This document shows, piece by piece, positions 27,459 to 38,000 of a stretch of DNA of 64,000 bases (position 1 is the first letter of the stretch; each line of letters begins with the position of its first letter). The position numbers and the translations under genes are program-made. This DNA is from Fimbriiglobus ruber (lineage in GTDB: Bacteria > Planctomycetota > Planctomycetia > Gemmatales > Gemmataceae). The notes under the pieces are model-generated. The model was not told the DNA's origin and searched no databases. It worked only from the letters and a program-made list of their open reading frames with translations. The DNA lies in assembly GCF_002197845.1 (NCBI RefSeq), contig NZ_NIDE01000014.1:310001-374000 (forward strand), given 5' to 3'.

Positions 27459-28031
27459 ATGACGAATGTTACCGCCCTTCTCTCCGCCGCGTCGGCCGGC
27501 GATCCCAAAGCTGCGGCCGATCTGCTACCGCTGGTCTACGACGAGCTGCGCAAACTCGCGGCGGCTCGGATGGCCGCGGAGTCGCCCGACCACACACTCC
27601 AACCGACCGCCCTGGTCCACGAGGCGTACGTGCGGTTGGTCGGGGCGTCCGCCCCGGCGACGTGGAACGGACGCAGCCACTTCTTCGCCGCCGCGGCCGA
27701 AGCGATGCGCCGGGTGCTTATTGAGGCAGCCCGACGGAAGAGTACCCGCAAACGGGGCGAGCGGCCGCTGCGCACTGCTCTCGACCCGGAGGAACTGTCG
27801 AGCCCGGCCGCCGACGCCGACCAGTGGCTCGACCTCAACGACGCCCTGACCCGATTCGAGGCGGTCGACGCGGCCGCCGCCGGATTGGCCAAACTGCGGC
27901 TGTTCGGCGGCCTGTCGGTGGAGGAGGCCGGGGAAGCGCTGGGTCTGTCCCGGGCCAGCGCGTTCCGGCTGTGGACCTACGCCCGCGCCTGGCTCTCGGC
28001 CGACCTGGCCGAAGCGCCGAAAGATTCTTGA
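27459..28031 (+). CDS. ECF-type RNA polymerase sigma factor
   Basis: 190 residues from the ATG at 27459 (MTNVTALLSAASAGDPKAAA); the frame is open upstream but there overlaps the DUF1559 remnant. Region 2 is seen in LLPLVYDELRKLAAARMAAE and TALVHEAYVRL, with FFAAAAEAMRRVLIEAARRK after it; region 4 in LSVEEAGEALGLSRASAFRL. It is the same PF07638-like subfamily as the sigma factor at 18231. It lies 51 bases before a kinase gene in the same direction, the usual order for kinase-linked ECF sigma factors, but that kinase is broken. Confidence 0.92.
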   Translation: MTNVTALLSAASAGDPKAAADLLPLVYDELRKLAAARMAAESPDHTLQPTALVHEAYVRLVGASAPATWNGRSHFFAAAAEAMRRVLIEAARRKSTRKRGERPLRTALDPEELSSPAADADQWLDLNDALTRFEAVDAAAAGLAKLRLFGGLSVEEAGEALGLSRASAFRLWTYARAWLSADLAEAPKDS

Positions 28032-28082
28032 GACGCGGGCCGCCGTTTCGACGCATTAATAGGTGTGCCCCGGAGACCCACC

Positions 28083-29515
28083 ATGCCGGCCGACTCCGAC
28101 CGCGCCCGAGACGTGTTCTTGTCCCCCATTACGGGATCCGCCTTCGACAGTACCGAGGATCTCGACCGCGCCTGGACCCTCCCGGATCTGCGCGCCCTCG
28201 TTGGCCGACCGTTGTCCGCCCGCACACCGGCCGGCCCGCCCGGCGACACCCGTCCGTACCCGCCACGTACCGATGTCGGAACGACACTGTCCGGCCGGTA
28301 TAAATTGCTCGAGTTGATCGGGGAGGGCGGGACGAGTACCGTTTGGGTGGCCCACCAGACCGACCCGGTCAAGCGCGCCGTCGCGGTCAAACTGATCAAA
28401 GCGGGGATGGATTCCCGCGCCGTACTCGCCCGGTTTGAGGCGGAGCGGGGGCCCTGGCGTTGATGGATCACCCGAACATCGCCAGGGTACTCGACGCCGG
28501 GACCGATGCCGACGGGCGGCCGTTTTTCGTGACGGAACTGATCAAGGGGGTGCCGATCACCCAGTTCTGCGACGCCCGCAAGCTCACCCCGCGGGAACGG
28601 CTGGAATTGTTCGTGCCGGTTTGCGAGGCAATCCAATACGCGCACCAGAAGGGGGTGATCCACCGGGACATCAAACCGAGTAACGTGTTGGTGGCCTTGT
28701 ACGACGACAGGATGGTCCCGAAAGTACTCGATTTCGGTGTTGCCAGGGCCGTCGGCCGGCCGTTGGCCGACCGGCCGTTAGACACGGGACCGGGTTCGGT
28801 CGTCGGGGTTCCGGCGTACATGTCGCCCGAGCAAGCCGCGTTCAACAACCCCGACATCGATACCCGATCCGACCTGTACTCTCTGGGGGCCTTGTTGTAC
28901 GAGTTGTTGACCGGCAGTCCGCCCTTCACTCCGATGGAATTGGAGGGGGCGAGACCGTCGGAGGTTCTCCGGGCGGTCCGGGAGATCGAACCGACCCGAC
29001 CGAGTACCAGGTTGAGTACCTCGGCCGCCCTCCCGACGATCGCCGCCGACAGGCGTACCGAGCCGAAGACGCTGACCGCGCTGTTGCGAAACGAACTCGA
29101 TTGGGTGGTGATGAAGGCGCTGGAGAAGGACCGCGGCCGCCGGTACGCCACGGCCGCCGCCTTCGCCGCCGACATCCGACGACACCTGACAAACCGGCCG
29201 GTACTGGCGGTACCGCCGAGCGCCGCCTACCGCCTACGAACGTTCGTCCGCCGACACAACGCCCGGGTGGCGGTGACGACGGTCCTCTTCCTGGCTCTGA
29301 TCGGGACCGCGGGCGGGACGATGTCCGGGGCGATCAAGGCGCGGAATGAGCAACTCACCGATTCGCCCCGCCGACAGGCGGAGGAAGCCCGCGACGCGGC
29401 GGAACGGGTCCGCGCGGGGGAAGAGACAGCCCGGCAGAGTGCCGAATCGGCCCGGCGGGAGGCCGCGCGGGCACGGGACGGAGAAACGGAGGCCCCGACG
29501 GCGGGCGCGCGGTGA
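28083..29515 (+). pseudogene. Ser/Thr protein kinase, frameshifted and truncated
   Basis: The frame from the ATG at 28083 covers the N-terminal helical segment and the kinase N-lobe (LIGEGGTSTVWVAHQTDPVK, then VAVKLIKAGMDS) and runs off at 28463. Against the paralogue at 29698 one base is missing in CGGGGGCCCTGG (28446-28457). The rest continues in another frame to 29515: VIHRDIKPSNVLVALYDD, a VLDFGVA Mg-binding loop, a membrane helix (VAVTTVLFLALIGTAGGT) and part of a coiled coil, ending without a WD40 domain. The glycine loop also departs from the paralogues (GEGGTS for GEGGMG). Either a pseudogene or a kinase with a sequencing error plus a real truncation. Confidence 0.8.
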
Positions 29516-29616
29516 CCGGGTGTCGCGAGTTCACCGCGCAGATCGTCGCGTCACACGACGGCACTCTGCGGACTTGGTCCGCCGGTGAATGCGTGTGCAA
29601 AGGTCACGACGAATGA
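29512..29616 (+). pseudogene. Single WD40 blade left from the truncated kinase
   Basis: In a different frame immediately after the kinase stop, about 33 codons read FTAQIVASHDGTLRTWSAGE followed by CVCKGHDE and a TGA. This has the SHDGTLRTW core of a WD40 repeat. It indicates the kinase once continued into a propeller like its neighbour, most of which has been deleted. Confidence 0.5.
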
Positions 29617-29697
29617 ACGACATACTATTCATAACACGATATTGACATCGGAATCGCCGCCCGGCCTCGCGTGCGGAACGTAAACCCCGAGATCGCT

Positions 29698-32600
29698 ATG
29701 CCGGCTAACCCCGACTCCGTCCGCGACGTATTCTTGTCCGCCGTCGCGTTGCCCGCCCCCGACCGCCCCGGCTACCTCGCCCGCGCCTGCGCGGGTGACC
29801 CCGAGCTGCGCGCCGCCGTCGATCGGCTCCTGGCCGGCGACGCCGCCCCGGCCGGGTTGCTCCAAGATAATAGCCCGGGCCTGCCGCGGACCGGCGATTA
29901 CCATCCCGCCCCCGACGACACCGGCGCCGTGCTGGCCGGCCGGTACAAGTTGCTCGAACAGATCGGGGAGGGCGGGATGGGAACCGTCTGGGTGGCCCAC
30001 CAGACCGAGCCGGTCAAGCGGACCGTCGCCATCAAACTCATCAAACGGGGGATGGACTCCCACGCCGTCCTCGCCCGGTTCGAGGCGGAGCGGCAGGCGC
30101 TGGCGCTAATGGACCACCCGAACATTGCCAAAGTTCTGGACGCCGGGGCCACACCCGACGGCCGGCCGTTCTTCGTCATGGAACTGGTCCGGGGGATGCC
30201 GATCACGAAGTTCTGCGACACCCGCCGGCTCACGCCCCGCGAGCGGCTGGAGATGTTCGTGCCGGTGTGCCACGCGGTGCAACACGCGCACCAGAAGGGG
30301 GTGATCCACCGGGACATCAAGCCGGGCAACGTGCTGGTGGCCGTGTACGACGACCGGCCGGTGCCCAAGATTATCGATTTCGGGGTGGCCAAGGCGACCA
30401 CCCGGCCGCTCACCGAGCAGACGCTCCACACCGCCTTCGGCACGGTCATCGGCACGCCGCAGTACATGTCCCCGGAGCAGGCCACGTTCAACAACCTGGA
30501 CGTCGACACCCGATCGGATTTGTACTCGCTGGGGGTGCTGCTGTACGAACTGCTCACCGGCAGTCCGCCATTCACCTCGGCCGAACTACAACGTGCCGGA
30601 ATCGACGAGATGTTGCGCGTGGTCCGCGAGAAGGAGCCGCCCCGCCCCAGCGAGAAGCTGAGTACGGCCGCCGCCCTGCCGAGTCTGGCCGCCAGCCGCA
30701 GCACCGAGCCGAAGAAGCTGACGGGCATGCTGCGGAGCGAACTGGACTGGGTGGTGATGAAGGCACTGGAGAAGGACCGGACCCGGCGGTACGAGACGGC
30801 CAACGGGTTCGCCGCCGACGTTCTGCGGTACCTCTCCGGCGAGCCGGTCGAAGCCGTGCCGCCGAGCCCGGTCTACCGGCTGCGTAAGCTTTACCGCCGG
30901 AACAAGGCCGCCGCCAGGGTCATGCTCCTCGTCTTCGCGATTTTGACGGCAGGCATTGTGGGTACGACCGGCGGTATGTTCCGGGCGGAGCAGGCGCGCC
31001 GCCTCGCGGACGCGCTGCACGAGACCGCCGAGGAGGCGAAGGCCGATGCCCAGACCCAGGCCGCCCTCGCCCGGCAGGAAGCGGCGAACGCCCAGGCGAG
31101 TGCGACCGCGGCCCGGGCCGAGTCGCTCAAAGTCCAGCACCTGCTCGCGCTGCGGCACGCGCGCGACGGGGTGAAACTGGCCGACGAGGGCCGACTCGGG
31201 ATGGGGGCACTGGCGATGGCGCACGCCCTCGTCGTGGCTCCGGACGCCCCCGGCGCGGCGGCCGCGGCCCGCGTCCGCCTCGGCCTGTACCGGCGCTACA
31301 TGCCCGCGTCGTACAGAACCGGCCTGTTCTTGCCGCAAGGGTACGTGGGGCCCGCGCTCTACTCGCCGGACGGGACGCGCATTTTGACCGCCGAACTGAG
31401 TTACCGTCCGGCACTCAGCGCGAGGCTCTGGGACGCGGAATCCGGAGCCTTGTTGAAAGAGCTCCCGCACCCGGCCGGGGTTCTGTCCGCCGCGTTCGCG
31501 CCAGACGGGCGGTCGGTGGTCACGGGGTGTCTCGACGGGGTCGTTCGGATCTGGGATGTCCGCTCCGGTCTCCCGCTCGTAACGTTGCCGGCCGCGGGCG
31601 GGCGGGTGGTCGCGTTCTCGCCGGACGGGCGCCAACTACTAACAGTGTCCGACGACCTCCCGGCCCGTCTTTGGGACGTGGGTAAATGGGACGCGCCCCG
31701 GTTCCAACTCCAACACCCCGGGCAGATCTGGGCGGCGAAGTTCGCGCCGGACGGCCGACACGTGCTGACCGCCGGGTGGGACCGCGTCCCGCGCCTCTGG
31801 GACACGAGTGCCGGAAAAGAGCCCTTCCAACTGCCGCCTCAATCGGCCGCAGTCCTGACGGTCGCTTTCTCGCCGGACGGCCAGATGTTCGCGACCGGGT
31901 GCGCCGACGGAGCGACGTCCGTGTGGGACGCGGGAACGGGGCGCCGGGTGTCCAAGTTCCCGTTTCATACCGGAAGCGTTCAGGCGATCGCGTTTTCACC
32001 CGACGGCAACCGGATCGTGACCGGAAGCGACGACCACACCGCCCACGTCTGGAACCCGCATACGGGTGAACGGGTGTTCGCGCCCCTGGTCCACGGCGAT
32101 CTGGTGTGGGGCGTGGCGTTCGCGCCGGACGGGCGGCGCGTGGCCACCGGTTGCCGGGAGGGCACCGCGCGGGTGTGGGACGCCCGAACCGGCGACCCGG
32201 TGAGCGCGTGGCTCCAACACGCCGACCACCTCGGCTCGGTGTCGTTCGCCCGCGACGGGCGCCGGCTCCTGACCGGCGCCGCCGACACCCGCGTGTGGGA
32301 AGTCACCGGGAACGAGTACCGTCCCGCGCCCGCCACACCGGTTATCCCGCCCGGCCGTCCGAACATGGACTTCCCGGACCCGACAGTCCTGTCCGCCGAC
32401 GGTCGGTGGGCGGCACTCGGAAGTCGCGACGGTACGGTACAAGTGATCGAAGTCGCATCGGGAAAGGTACTCGGGAAGTCGCTTTCCCTCGCGGATCAGC
32501 CCCTCGCGCTCGCGCTTTCCGCGGACGGGCGCCGGGTGTTAATCGGTTGTCGGAGCGGATTGTTCGCGATCTGGGAACCGGCGAACGGGAAACCGCCCGT

Positions 32601-33627
32601 CTTCTTAAAACGGTTTCCCGGCTCGGTCACGGGCGTCGCGCTCTCGCCGGACGGGCGGACCGCACTCACGTGCGGGTGGCCGGGGCCGGACAACGCCCGG
32701 CTATGGGACGCCGAAACCGGCCAACCGCTGGGGCCCCCACTGTCCGCAGCCCGAGATGCCACGGCCGCCGCGTTCTCCGCGGACGGCAGGCGGTTCGCCC
32801 TCGGTTCGTCGGCGAAAAGCGGGACAACCCTCTGGGACGCACCGACGCGCACAGTAATCGCGACGATCGCACACGATACGCCGGTCTTGTTCGTGCTCTT
32901 TTCGCCCGACAGCCGGCGACTCTTCGTCGCGACCGAGGGCAAACGTTCCGACATCGCCGACGCCGAAACCGGTCGGCCACTCAGTACGATCCGGCACGAC
33001 GCGTGGCTGTTGAATGGTGCCGCGTTTTCGCCCGACGGCTCACGCCTCGCCACCGCGCACGGGGGCGAAATCGCACGAGTCTGGGACGTACCGACGGGGG
33101 CGGCGGTCACACCGCCCCTGTTGCACGTCGGTGCCGTGACCACGGTGTCATTCTCACCGGACGGCCGCTGGGTTCTCGCGGGTAGTTCCGACCACACGGC
33201 CCGCCTATGGGACGCGGCGACCGGCATCCCGGTGTCGCCTCACTTCTTCCACGCCGACGGGGTTCAATTCGCGGGGTTCGCGGCAGACGGTCGGACGGCA
33301 CTGACGCGCGCCGCGCGCCCCGAAATCGTGAAATGGGATCTGACGCCGGACGAGAGACCGGTATCGGAAATCATCGAGTCGGTGCAGGCCCTGAGCGGCC
33401 ACCGGATCGACGACACGGGGGCGACCGTCGCCATTCTGCCGTCCGACTACGCCGCGGTGTGGTCGCGGGTTCGGGTGCGTGAATCGGAGCCGCCGGTTCG
33501 CCCCGAAACGATCTACAAATGGCGCGAGCGCGAGATCCGGGACAGCCTGACCGAGGGTAATCTGCGAGCGGTGCGATTCCACTGCTCGGAGATGTTCCGT
33601 GAGGTGGTGTCGGAAAAGGCGAAATAA
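29698..33627 (+). CDS. Transmembrane Hanks-type Ser/Thr kinase with WD40 propellers
   Basis: 1309 residues from the ATG at 29698, the position matching the paralogue's MPADSD start. Kinase domain about 82-380: GEGGMG loop at 91-96, VAIK lysine K113, HRD 204-206, DFG 227-229, APE-like SPEQ. The membrane helix is about 405-425, followed by an Ala/Glu-rich coiled coil (430-490). From about 540 to 1240 there are about 15 WD40-like blades, each with SPDGR or APDGR and ending in RLWD or RVWD, enough for two seven-bladed propellers. The kinase would be cytoplasmic and the propellers extracytoplasmic, probably binding a signal or partner. It is the intact member of the sigma-kinase cluster starting at 27459. 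Confidence 0.93.
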   Translation: MPANPDSVRDVFLSAVALPAPDRPGYLARACAGDPELRAAVDRLLAGDAAPAGLLQDNSPGLPRTGDYHPAPDDTGAVLAGRYKLLEQIGEGGMGTVWVAHQTEPVKRTVAIKLIKRGMDSHAVLARFEAERQALALMDHPNIAKVLDAGATPDGRPFFVMELVRGMPITKFCDTRRLTPRERLEMFVPVCHAVQHAHQKGVIHRDIKPGNVLVAVYDDRPVPKIIDFGVAKATTRPLTEQTLHTAFGTVIGTPQYMSPEQATFNNLDVDTRSDLYSLGVLLYELLTGSPPFTSAELQRAGIDEMLRVVREKEPPRPSEKLSTAAALPSLAASRSTEPKKLTGMLRSELDWVVMKALEKDRTRRYETANGFAADVLRYLSGEPVEAVPPSPVYRLRKLYRRNKAAARVMLLVFAILTAGIVGTTGGMFRAEQARRLADALHETAEEAKADAQTQAALARQEAANAQASATAARAESLKVQHLLALRHARDGVKLADEGRLGMGALAMAHALVVAPDAPGAAAAARVRLGLYRRYMPASYRTGLFLPQGYVGPALYSPDGTRILTAELSYRPALSARLWDAESGALLKELPHPAGVLSAAFAPDGRSVVTGCLDGVVRIWDVRSGLPLVTLPAAGGRVVAFSPDGRQLLTVSDDLPARLWDVGKWDAPRFQLQHPGQIWAAKFAPDGRHVLTAGWDRVPRLWDTSAGKEPFQLPPQSAAVLTVAFSPDGQMFATGCADGATSVWDAGTGRRVSKFPFHTGSVQAIAFSPDGNRIVTGSDDHTAHVWNPHTGERVFAPLVHGDLVWGVAFAPDGRRVATGCREGTARVWDARTGDPVSAWLQHADHLGSVSFARDGRRLLTGAADTRVWEVTGNEYRPAPATPVIPPGRPNMDFPDPTVLSADGRWAALGSRDGTVQVIEVASGKVLGKSLSLADQPLALALSADGRRVLIGCRSGLFAIWEPANGKPPVFLKRFPGSVTGVALSPDGRTALTCGWPGPDNARLWDAETGQPLGPPLSAARDATAAAFSADGRRFALGSSAKSGTTLWDAPTRTVIATIAHDTPVLFVLFSPDSRRLFVATEGKRSDIADAETGRPLSTIRHDAWLLNGAAFSPDGSRLATAHGGEIARVWDVPTGAAVTPPLLHVGAVTTVSFSPDGRWVLAGSSDHTARLWDAATGIPVSPHFFHADGVQFAGFAADGRTALTRAARPEIVKWDLTPDERPVSEIIESVQALSGHRIDDTGATVAILPSDYAAVWSRVRVRESEPPVRPETIYKWREREIRDSLTEGNLRAVRFHCSEMFREVVSEKAK

Positions 33628-33673
33628 CCCGACCGAACCCGTTGTCGATTGCAATTCCAAATCGGGTAACCCA

Positions 33674-34060
33674 TCAGCCCGCTGAAGTTGGTTTGTCGGG
33701 GAGTTTGGGAAGGGTGCCGGTTTTCGCCAGCGTTTCCAGAGCCCCCCGCGTTTCGGCCAGCGGGTCCAGGCCACGCGTTTTCAGCGTGCGATAAATGCTC
33801 ATCAGGATCGCCCGGGTCTCCGCGCCCTGTGCGCTCCCGTTGCCGTAGCTTGCTTTCCGCATCAACACGGCCGGACGAATCTCCCGCTCGGCCCGGTTGT
33901 TCGTCGCCGGCACCCCGGGGATCTCGGCAAACGTCAGCAGGTCGGCCCCGTCCTTGACCAACCGCTTGGCCAGGCGGCGGGCGTCCGGGTGCGTCCACGT
34001 CCCGCACGGCCAGGCCGGTCATCCGCGCGTGCAGACGGCAGACCTTCGCGTCCCGTTCGG
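33674..34060 (-). pseudogene. IS66-family transposase, C-terminal remnant
   Basis: The minus strand up to the TGA at 33674 encodes TWTHPDARRLAKRLVKDGAD, then GVPATNNRAEREIRPAVLMR and KASYGNGSAQGAETRAILMS, the C-terminal signature of IS66 transposases, including the catalytic Glu in NNRAER. Near 34003 the frame shifts; upstream homology (RLHARMTGLAVR) continues in another frame to about 34060 and then fades. Most of the N-terminal half is gone, so it is inactive debris. Confidence 0.75.
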
Positions 34061-34560
34061 GCGCGGGCATGGCGTCACCGGCCGCCGCCGGTTCGCGGCA
34101 CGTTGGACCGCGTTCGCCGTCGTCGGAGGGGTCGATGTCGGGGGCGGCGGCTCGACGGGCCAATGTCCGAGTCCACAGTTCTCGTGAGATCGCGCGGCCC
34201 AGTTGGACAGCGAGTTCTTCGAGATCGAGGAACTTGGCGCCTCGGGGTGGCCCATTGGGGCCGTAGCGTTTGTCGGCCAGATATTTGGCCACCATCGAGG
34301 TAAGGCCGCTGGGCGGCGACTTCGGGCCGCGCGACGAGTGTGCGAGCCATCCGTGACGCTGGTAAGAGGTTCGGGCTGTTGACGAGAAGTCGTTTCCGCG
34401 ATGACCATGCTGATAAGCAAGGTCAACTCGCAAACCATGTCGTGCGCCCAAGTACGTGCGCCAGGACGTTCACCCGGGGACAGACGGTCGTGGACCCCGC
34501 GGGCGACGATAGCTGAAAATGATGAGAATTTCAACGCAATTCATCTGCGGCAAATACGGA
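34061..34560. other. Probable further transposase debris
   Basis: On the minus strand a run from an ATG at 34295 (MVAKYLADKRYGPNGPPRGA, then FLDLEELAVQLGRAISREL) looks protein-like for about 80 codons but joins the IS66 remnant out of phase and lacks a ribosome site. I cannot name it. The rest is unassigned. Confidence 0.3.
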
Positions 34561-34635
34561 CGGGCCGACGTCAACGCCCAGGAAGTCCATCACGGTCTTG
34601 GCCGCGCCCGTGTCCCCGAACCCGACCAGTTGGAC
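34561..34635 (-). pseudogene. Fragment of a dihydrodipicolinate synthase-family gene
   Basis: About 25 minus-strand codons read VQLVGFGDTGAAKTVMDFLG followed by VDVGP. They align with LLAGFGYMGAAKAVMGFLGV followed by DVGPP in the intact aldolase gene at 38633-39565 (DNA about 80% alike by eye). Homology ends abruptly on both sides. It is a scrap of a second, diverged copy, now on the far side of the RND permease gene. Confidence 0.65.
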
Positions 34636-35074
34636 GCCGGGTGAAAGGCACCCCCCATTCGTCGGGAAGGCATCCCGCGCCCGGCCGTTCCCTCCTCCCG
34701 CCGGACGCCTTGCCGCAACACCCGATGCCGACCCGGGCGCGCGGCCCCTCGTGCGGAGGGGTCGTGTGTACTGGGCGCGTCACGATCCTTATGACAGCCT
34801 CCCGACCATTCAAAATGAGCGGGTGACGATCGGAGCGCATCCTCTGTCTCGGTTCCGGACTGACGGGATCCGTGTGTTCGACTCCGACCGACCGCCGGCA
34901 CCCCGATTGCTATTTCCAACCCGTCAGTGATCCGCGCTTTCCACGTGAGCGGGAAGCGTTCATCTCATTCGCCGGCGAAGCCTGTCTTCGTTTCGGCTCT
35001 CGTCTGTCGTCGCCCGGCGGCTCGCGCCGCCTCGATTCTTCATCTCAGAGATCCACACAAACCGGGGGGCTCCA
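34636..35074. other. Intergenic, upstream of the RND permease
   Basis: About 440 bases with no supported gene. It should contain the permease promoter; no operator is evident. Confidence 0.35.
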
Positions 35075-38000
35075 ATGCTCCAGCGCGTCATCGGTTGGGC
35101 CGTCAACAATTCGCTCGTCGTTCTCCTCCTGGCTGCCCTCCTCGCGGGGTTCGGGGGGCTGGCGTTCGTCCGGGTCAACGTCGAGGCGTACCCCGACCCG
35201 GCCCCGGCGATTATCGAGGTGATCGCCCAATACCCGGGGGCGTCGGCCGAGGAGGTCGAGCGGCAAGTCACCATCCCCCTGGAAGTCACCCTCGCCGGGA
35301 TGCCGGGGCTGAAGACGACGCGGACGCGCTCCCTGTTCGGGCTCTCGCACCTCCGCTGCCAGTTCGAGTACGGCGTCCCGTACGAGAAGGCCCAGCAGGC
35401 CGTCATTAACCGGCTCCAGTTCACACAGGCCCTCCCCTCGGGCGTGATCCCGGTCCTGTCGCCGACCAGCCCGACGGGCGAGATCTATCGGTACACCCTG
35501 GCCGTCCCGAAGGACACGTCCGGGGCGGACCTATACACACTTAACGACATCAAGGCCCTCCAGGACTGGACCCTCGAGCGCGAGTTCCGGCGGGTCCCCC
35601 GCGTCATCGACGTGACCAGCGCGGGCGGGACCGTGAAGCGGTACGAGATCCGCCCGGACCCGGACCGGCTGCGGCGGTACGGGATCACCCTCGGCCAGTT
35701 CCAATCGGCCCTGACGAACGCCAACCAGAACACCGGCGGGGACGTACTCGACCAGGGCGGGAACGCCGTGAACGTCCGGGGGATCGGACTGTATGGGGGC
35801 GGACTCGACCCGATGCAGTCGAAGGACGTCCTCGGCGCGACCGACCCGAAGGCGGCCGCCGACTTCTTGCGGGCCGCGGACGACCGCCGCACCCACGCGA
35901 TCCGCGACACGGTCGTGACCACGATCAACAACACGCCGGTCCGGGTCGAAGACCTCGTCGAGGGCGGGCCGCTCACCTACGAGATGGAAATCGGCATGCG
36001 CGGGGTCGTGGTCGGGCACCAGACCCGACTCGGGCGGGTCAGCCTGAGTACCCCGAAAAAGGACGCCAGCGGAAACGTCCTGAAGGACGCGGACGGGAAC
36101 GTCGTCTGGAACGACGCGGAGGAAAAGGTCCAGTGCATCGTCCTGCTCCGCAAAGGGGAGGACTCGCTGCCGGCCCTCGCCGGGGTCCACGCCAAGGTGG
36201 ACGAGTTGAACGGCCCGGCCGGCGGCCGACTGCTCCCGGGCGTCAAGATCGAGCCGTACTACGACCGGACCGAACTCATCAACCTTACCACCGAGACGGT
36301 CCGCGAAAACCTCGTGGTCGGGATCGCGCTGGTGTCTCTCATCCTGCTCGTGTTCCTGGGGAACGTCCGGGTCGCCGTGATCGTGGCGATCAACATCCCA
36401 CTCGCCCTGCTGTTCGCGTTCGCCGTCCTGTACGTCCGCGGGCGGTCGGCCAACCTGCTATCGATCGGGGCGGTCGACTTCGGCATCATCGTCGACTCGT
36501 CCGTCATCATGGCCGAGAACATTTACCGCAAGCTGACGTCCGGCGAACACACGGACGAAAGCCTGAAGGACCGCATTTTGCACTCCAGCGGAGAGATCCA
36601 ACGGGCCTTACTGTTCTCGACCATGATTATGGTCTGCGCGTTCATCCCGCTGTTCGCCATGCAGGGGGCCGAGGGCCAACTCTTTGGGCCGATGGCCGAT
36701 ACCTACGCGTTCGCGCTCGCCGGCGGGTTGATGCTGGCCGTCGTCCTCACCCCGGTCTTGTGTCGCCTGTTCCTCGGGAACGTCAAGCCGACCCGGGACA
36801 ACTTCGTTGTTCGGACCATGAAGCGGCGGTACCTGCACAATCTCGACCGGTGTTTGCGGTTCCGCTGGGTTTTTCTTCTCCTCATGGGCGGGCTCATCGG
36901 GTTCACCGTGTGGTCGCTGAAGGATCTGGGCCGGGAGTTCATGCCGGAGTTGGAGGAAGGGAACCTGTGGGTCCGCGGGATGTACCCGCGGAACGCCTCG
37001 CTGGACAACGTGGCCGACGGCTCTCGGGCGGCCCGGGCGGTGATGCAGAAATTCCCCGAGGTCGACGCGGTCGCGAACCAGATGGGCCGCCCGGACGACG
37101 GGACCGACCCCGAGGGGTTCTACAAGTCCGAGTTCTTCGTCCCCCTCAAGGACCGCGGGCAGTGGCCGGCGGCCAAGCCGGCGACCGGGTGGTACAAGTG
37201 GTTCGGGGACAAGCGGCCGCGGACCAAGTACGAGCTGATTGCCGAAATGACGGCCGATCTCCGCGCCGCGACCCCGGGCGTGGATTGGAACTTCTCCCAA
37301 AATATCCGGGACAACGTGATGGAATCGATCTCGGGCGTGAAGGGGGACAACTCGATCAAGATCTACGGGCCGGATCTGAACGACCTCCAGCGGTTGGCCG
37401 AACTCGTGGAAGCCCGCCTGCGGGCGGTCCCGGGCGTCGAGGACGTCGGGGTGCTGGACGTGATGGGCCAGCCGAACCTGGAAATCCCCTGGGACCCGGA
37501 CAAGTGCAAACAGTGGGGGGTCAGTGTCGCCGACCTCCAGAACGTAATCCAGACCGCCGTCGGGGGGCAGGCCGCGACCCAGATGCGGGAAGGGGAGAAG
37601 ACCTTCGACATCACCTTCCGATGGCCTCAAGCCCTGCGGGACAACGAGCGGGCGATCCTGGACATCCCGGTCGACATCGTGAACCACCAGGTCTCCGGCG
37701 GCTACCAGGCGGGCACCGGCTCGACCCGGGCGACCGGCGCGGCGGTCGGGCTGACGACTTACGGGACCACGAACGCCCCGCCGTCGCTCTGGGGGAGTCA
37801 GTTCAACGCGGTCGGGAACTACCTGGGGGGAACCCCCCGGCGGCGCCTGGGCGACCTGGTCACGCCGTACAGCCCGGACGGCAAGCAGACGGCCGACGGG
37901 TCGTTCGTCCGGCCCGGGGCGTCGATGATCTTCCGCGAGCAGGGCCGGCGGATGATCGCGATCAAGTTCAGTGTCCGCGGCCGCGACCTGGCGGGCGCCG

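Noticed and set aside
28446-28457. Programmed frameshift in the kinase at 28083
   Set aside because: No slippery heptamer; both paralogues have an additional base here, so a plain deletion or sequence error explains it.
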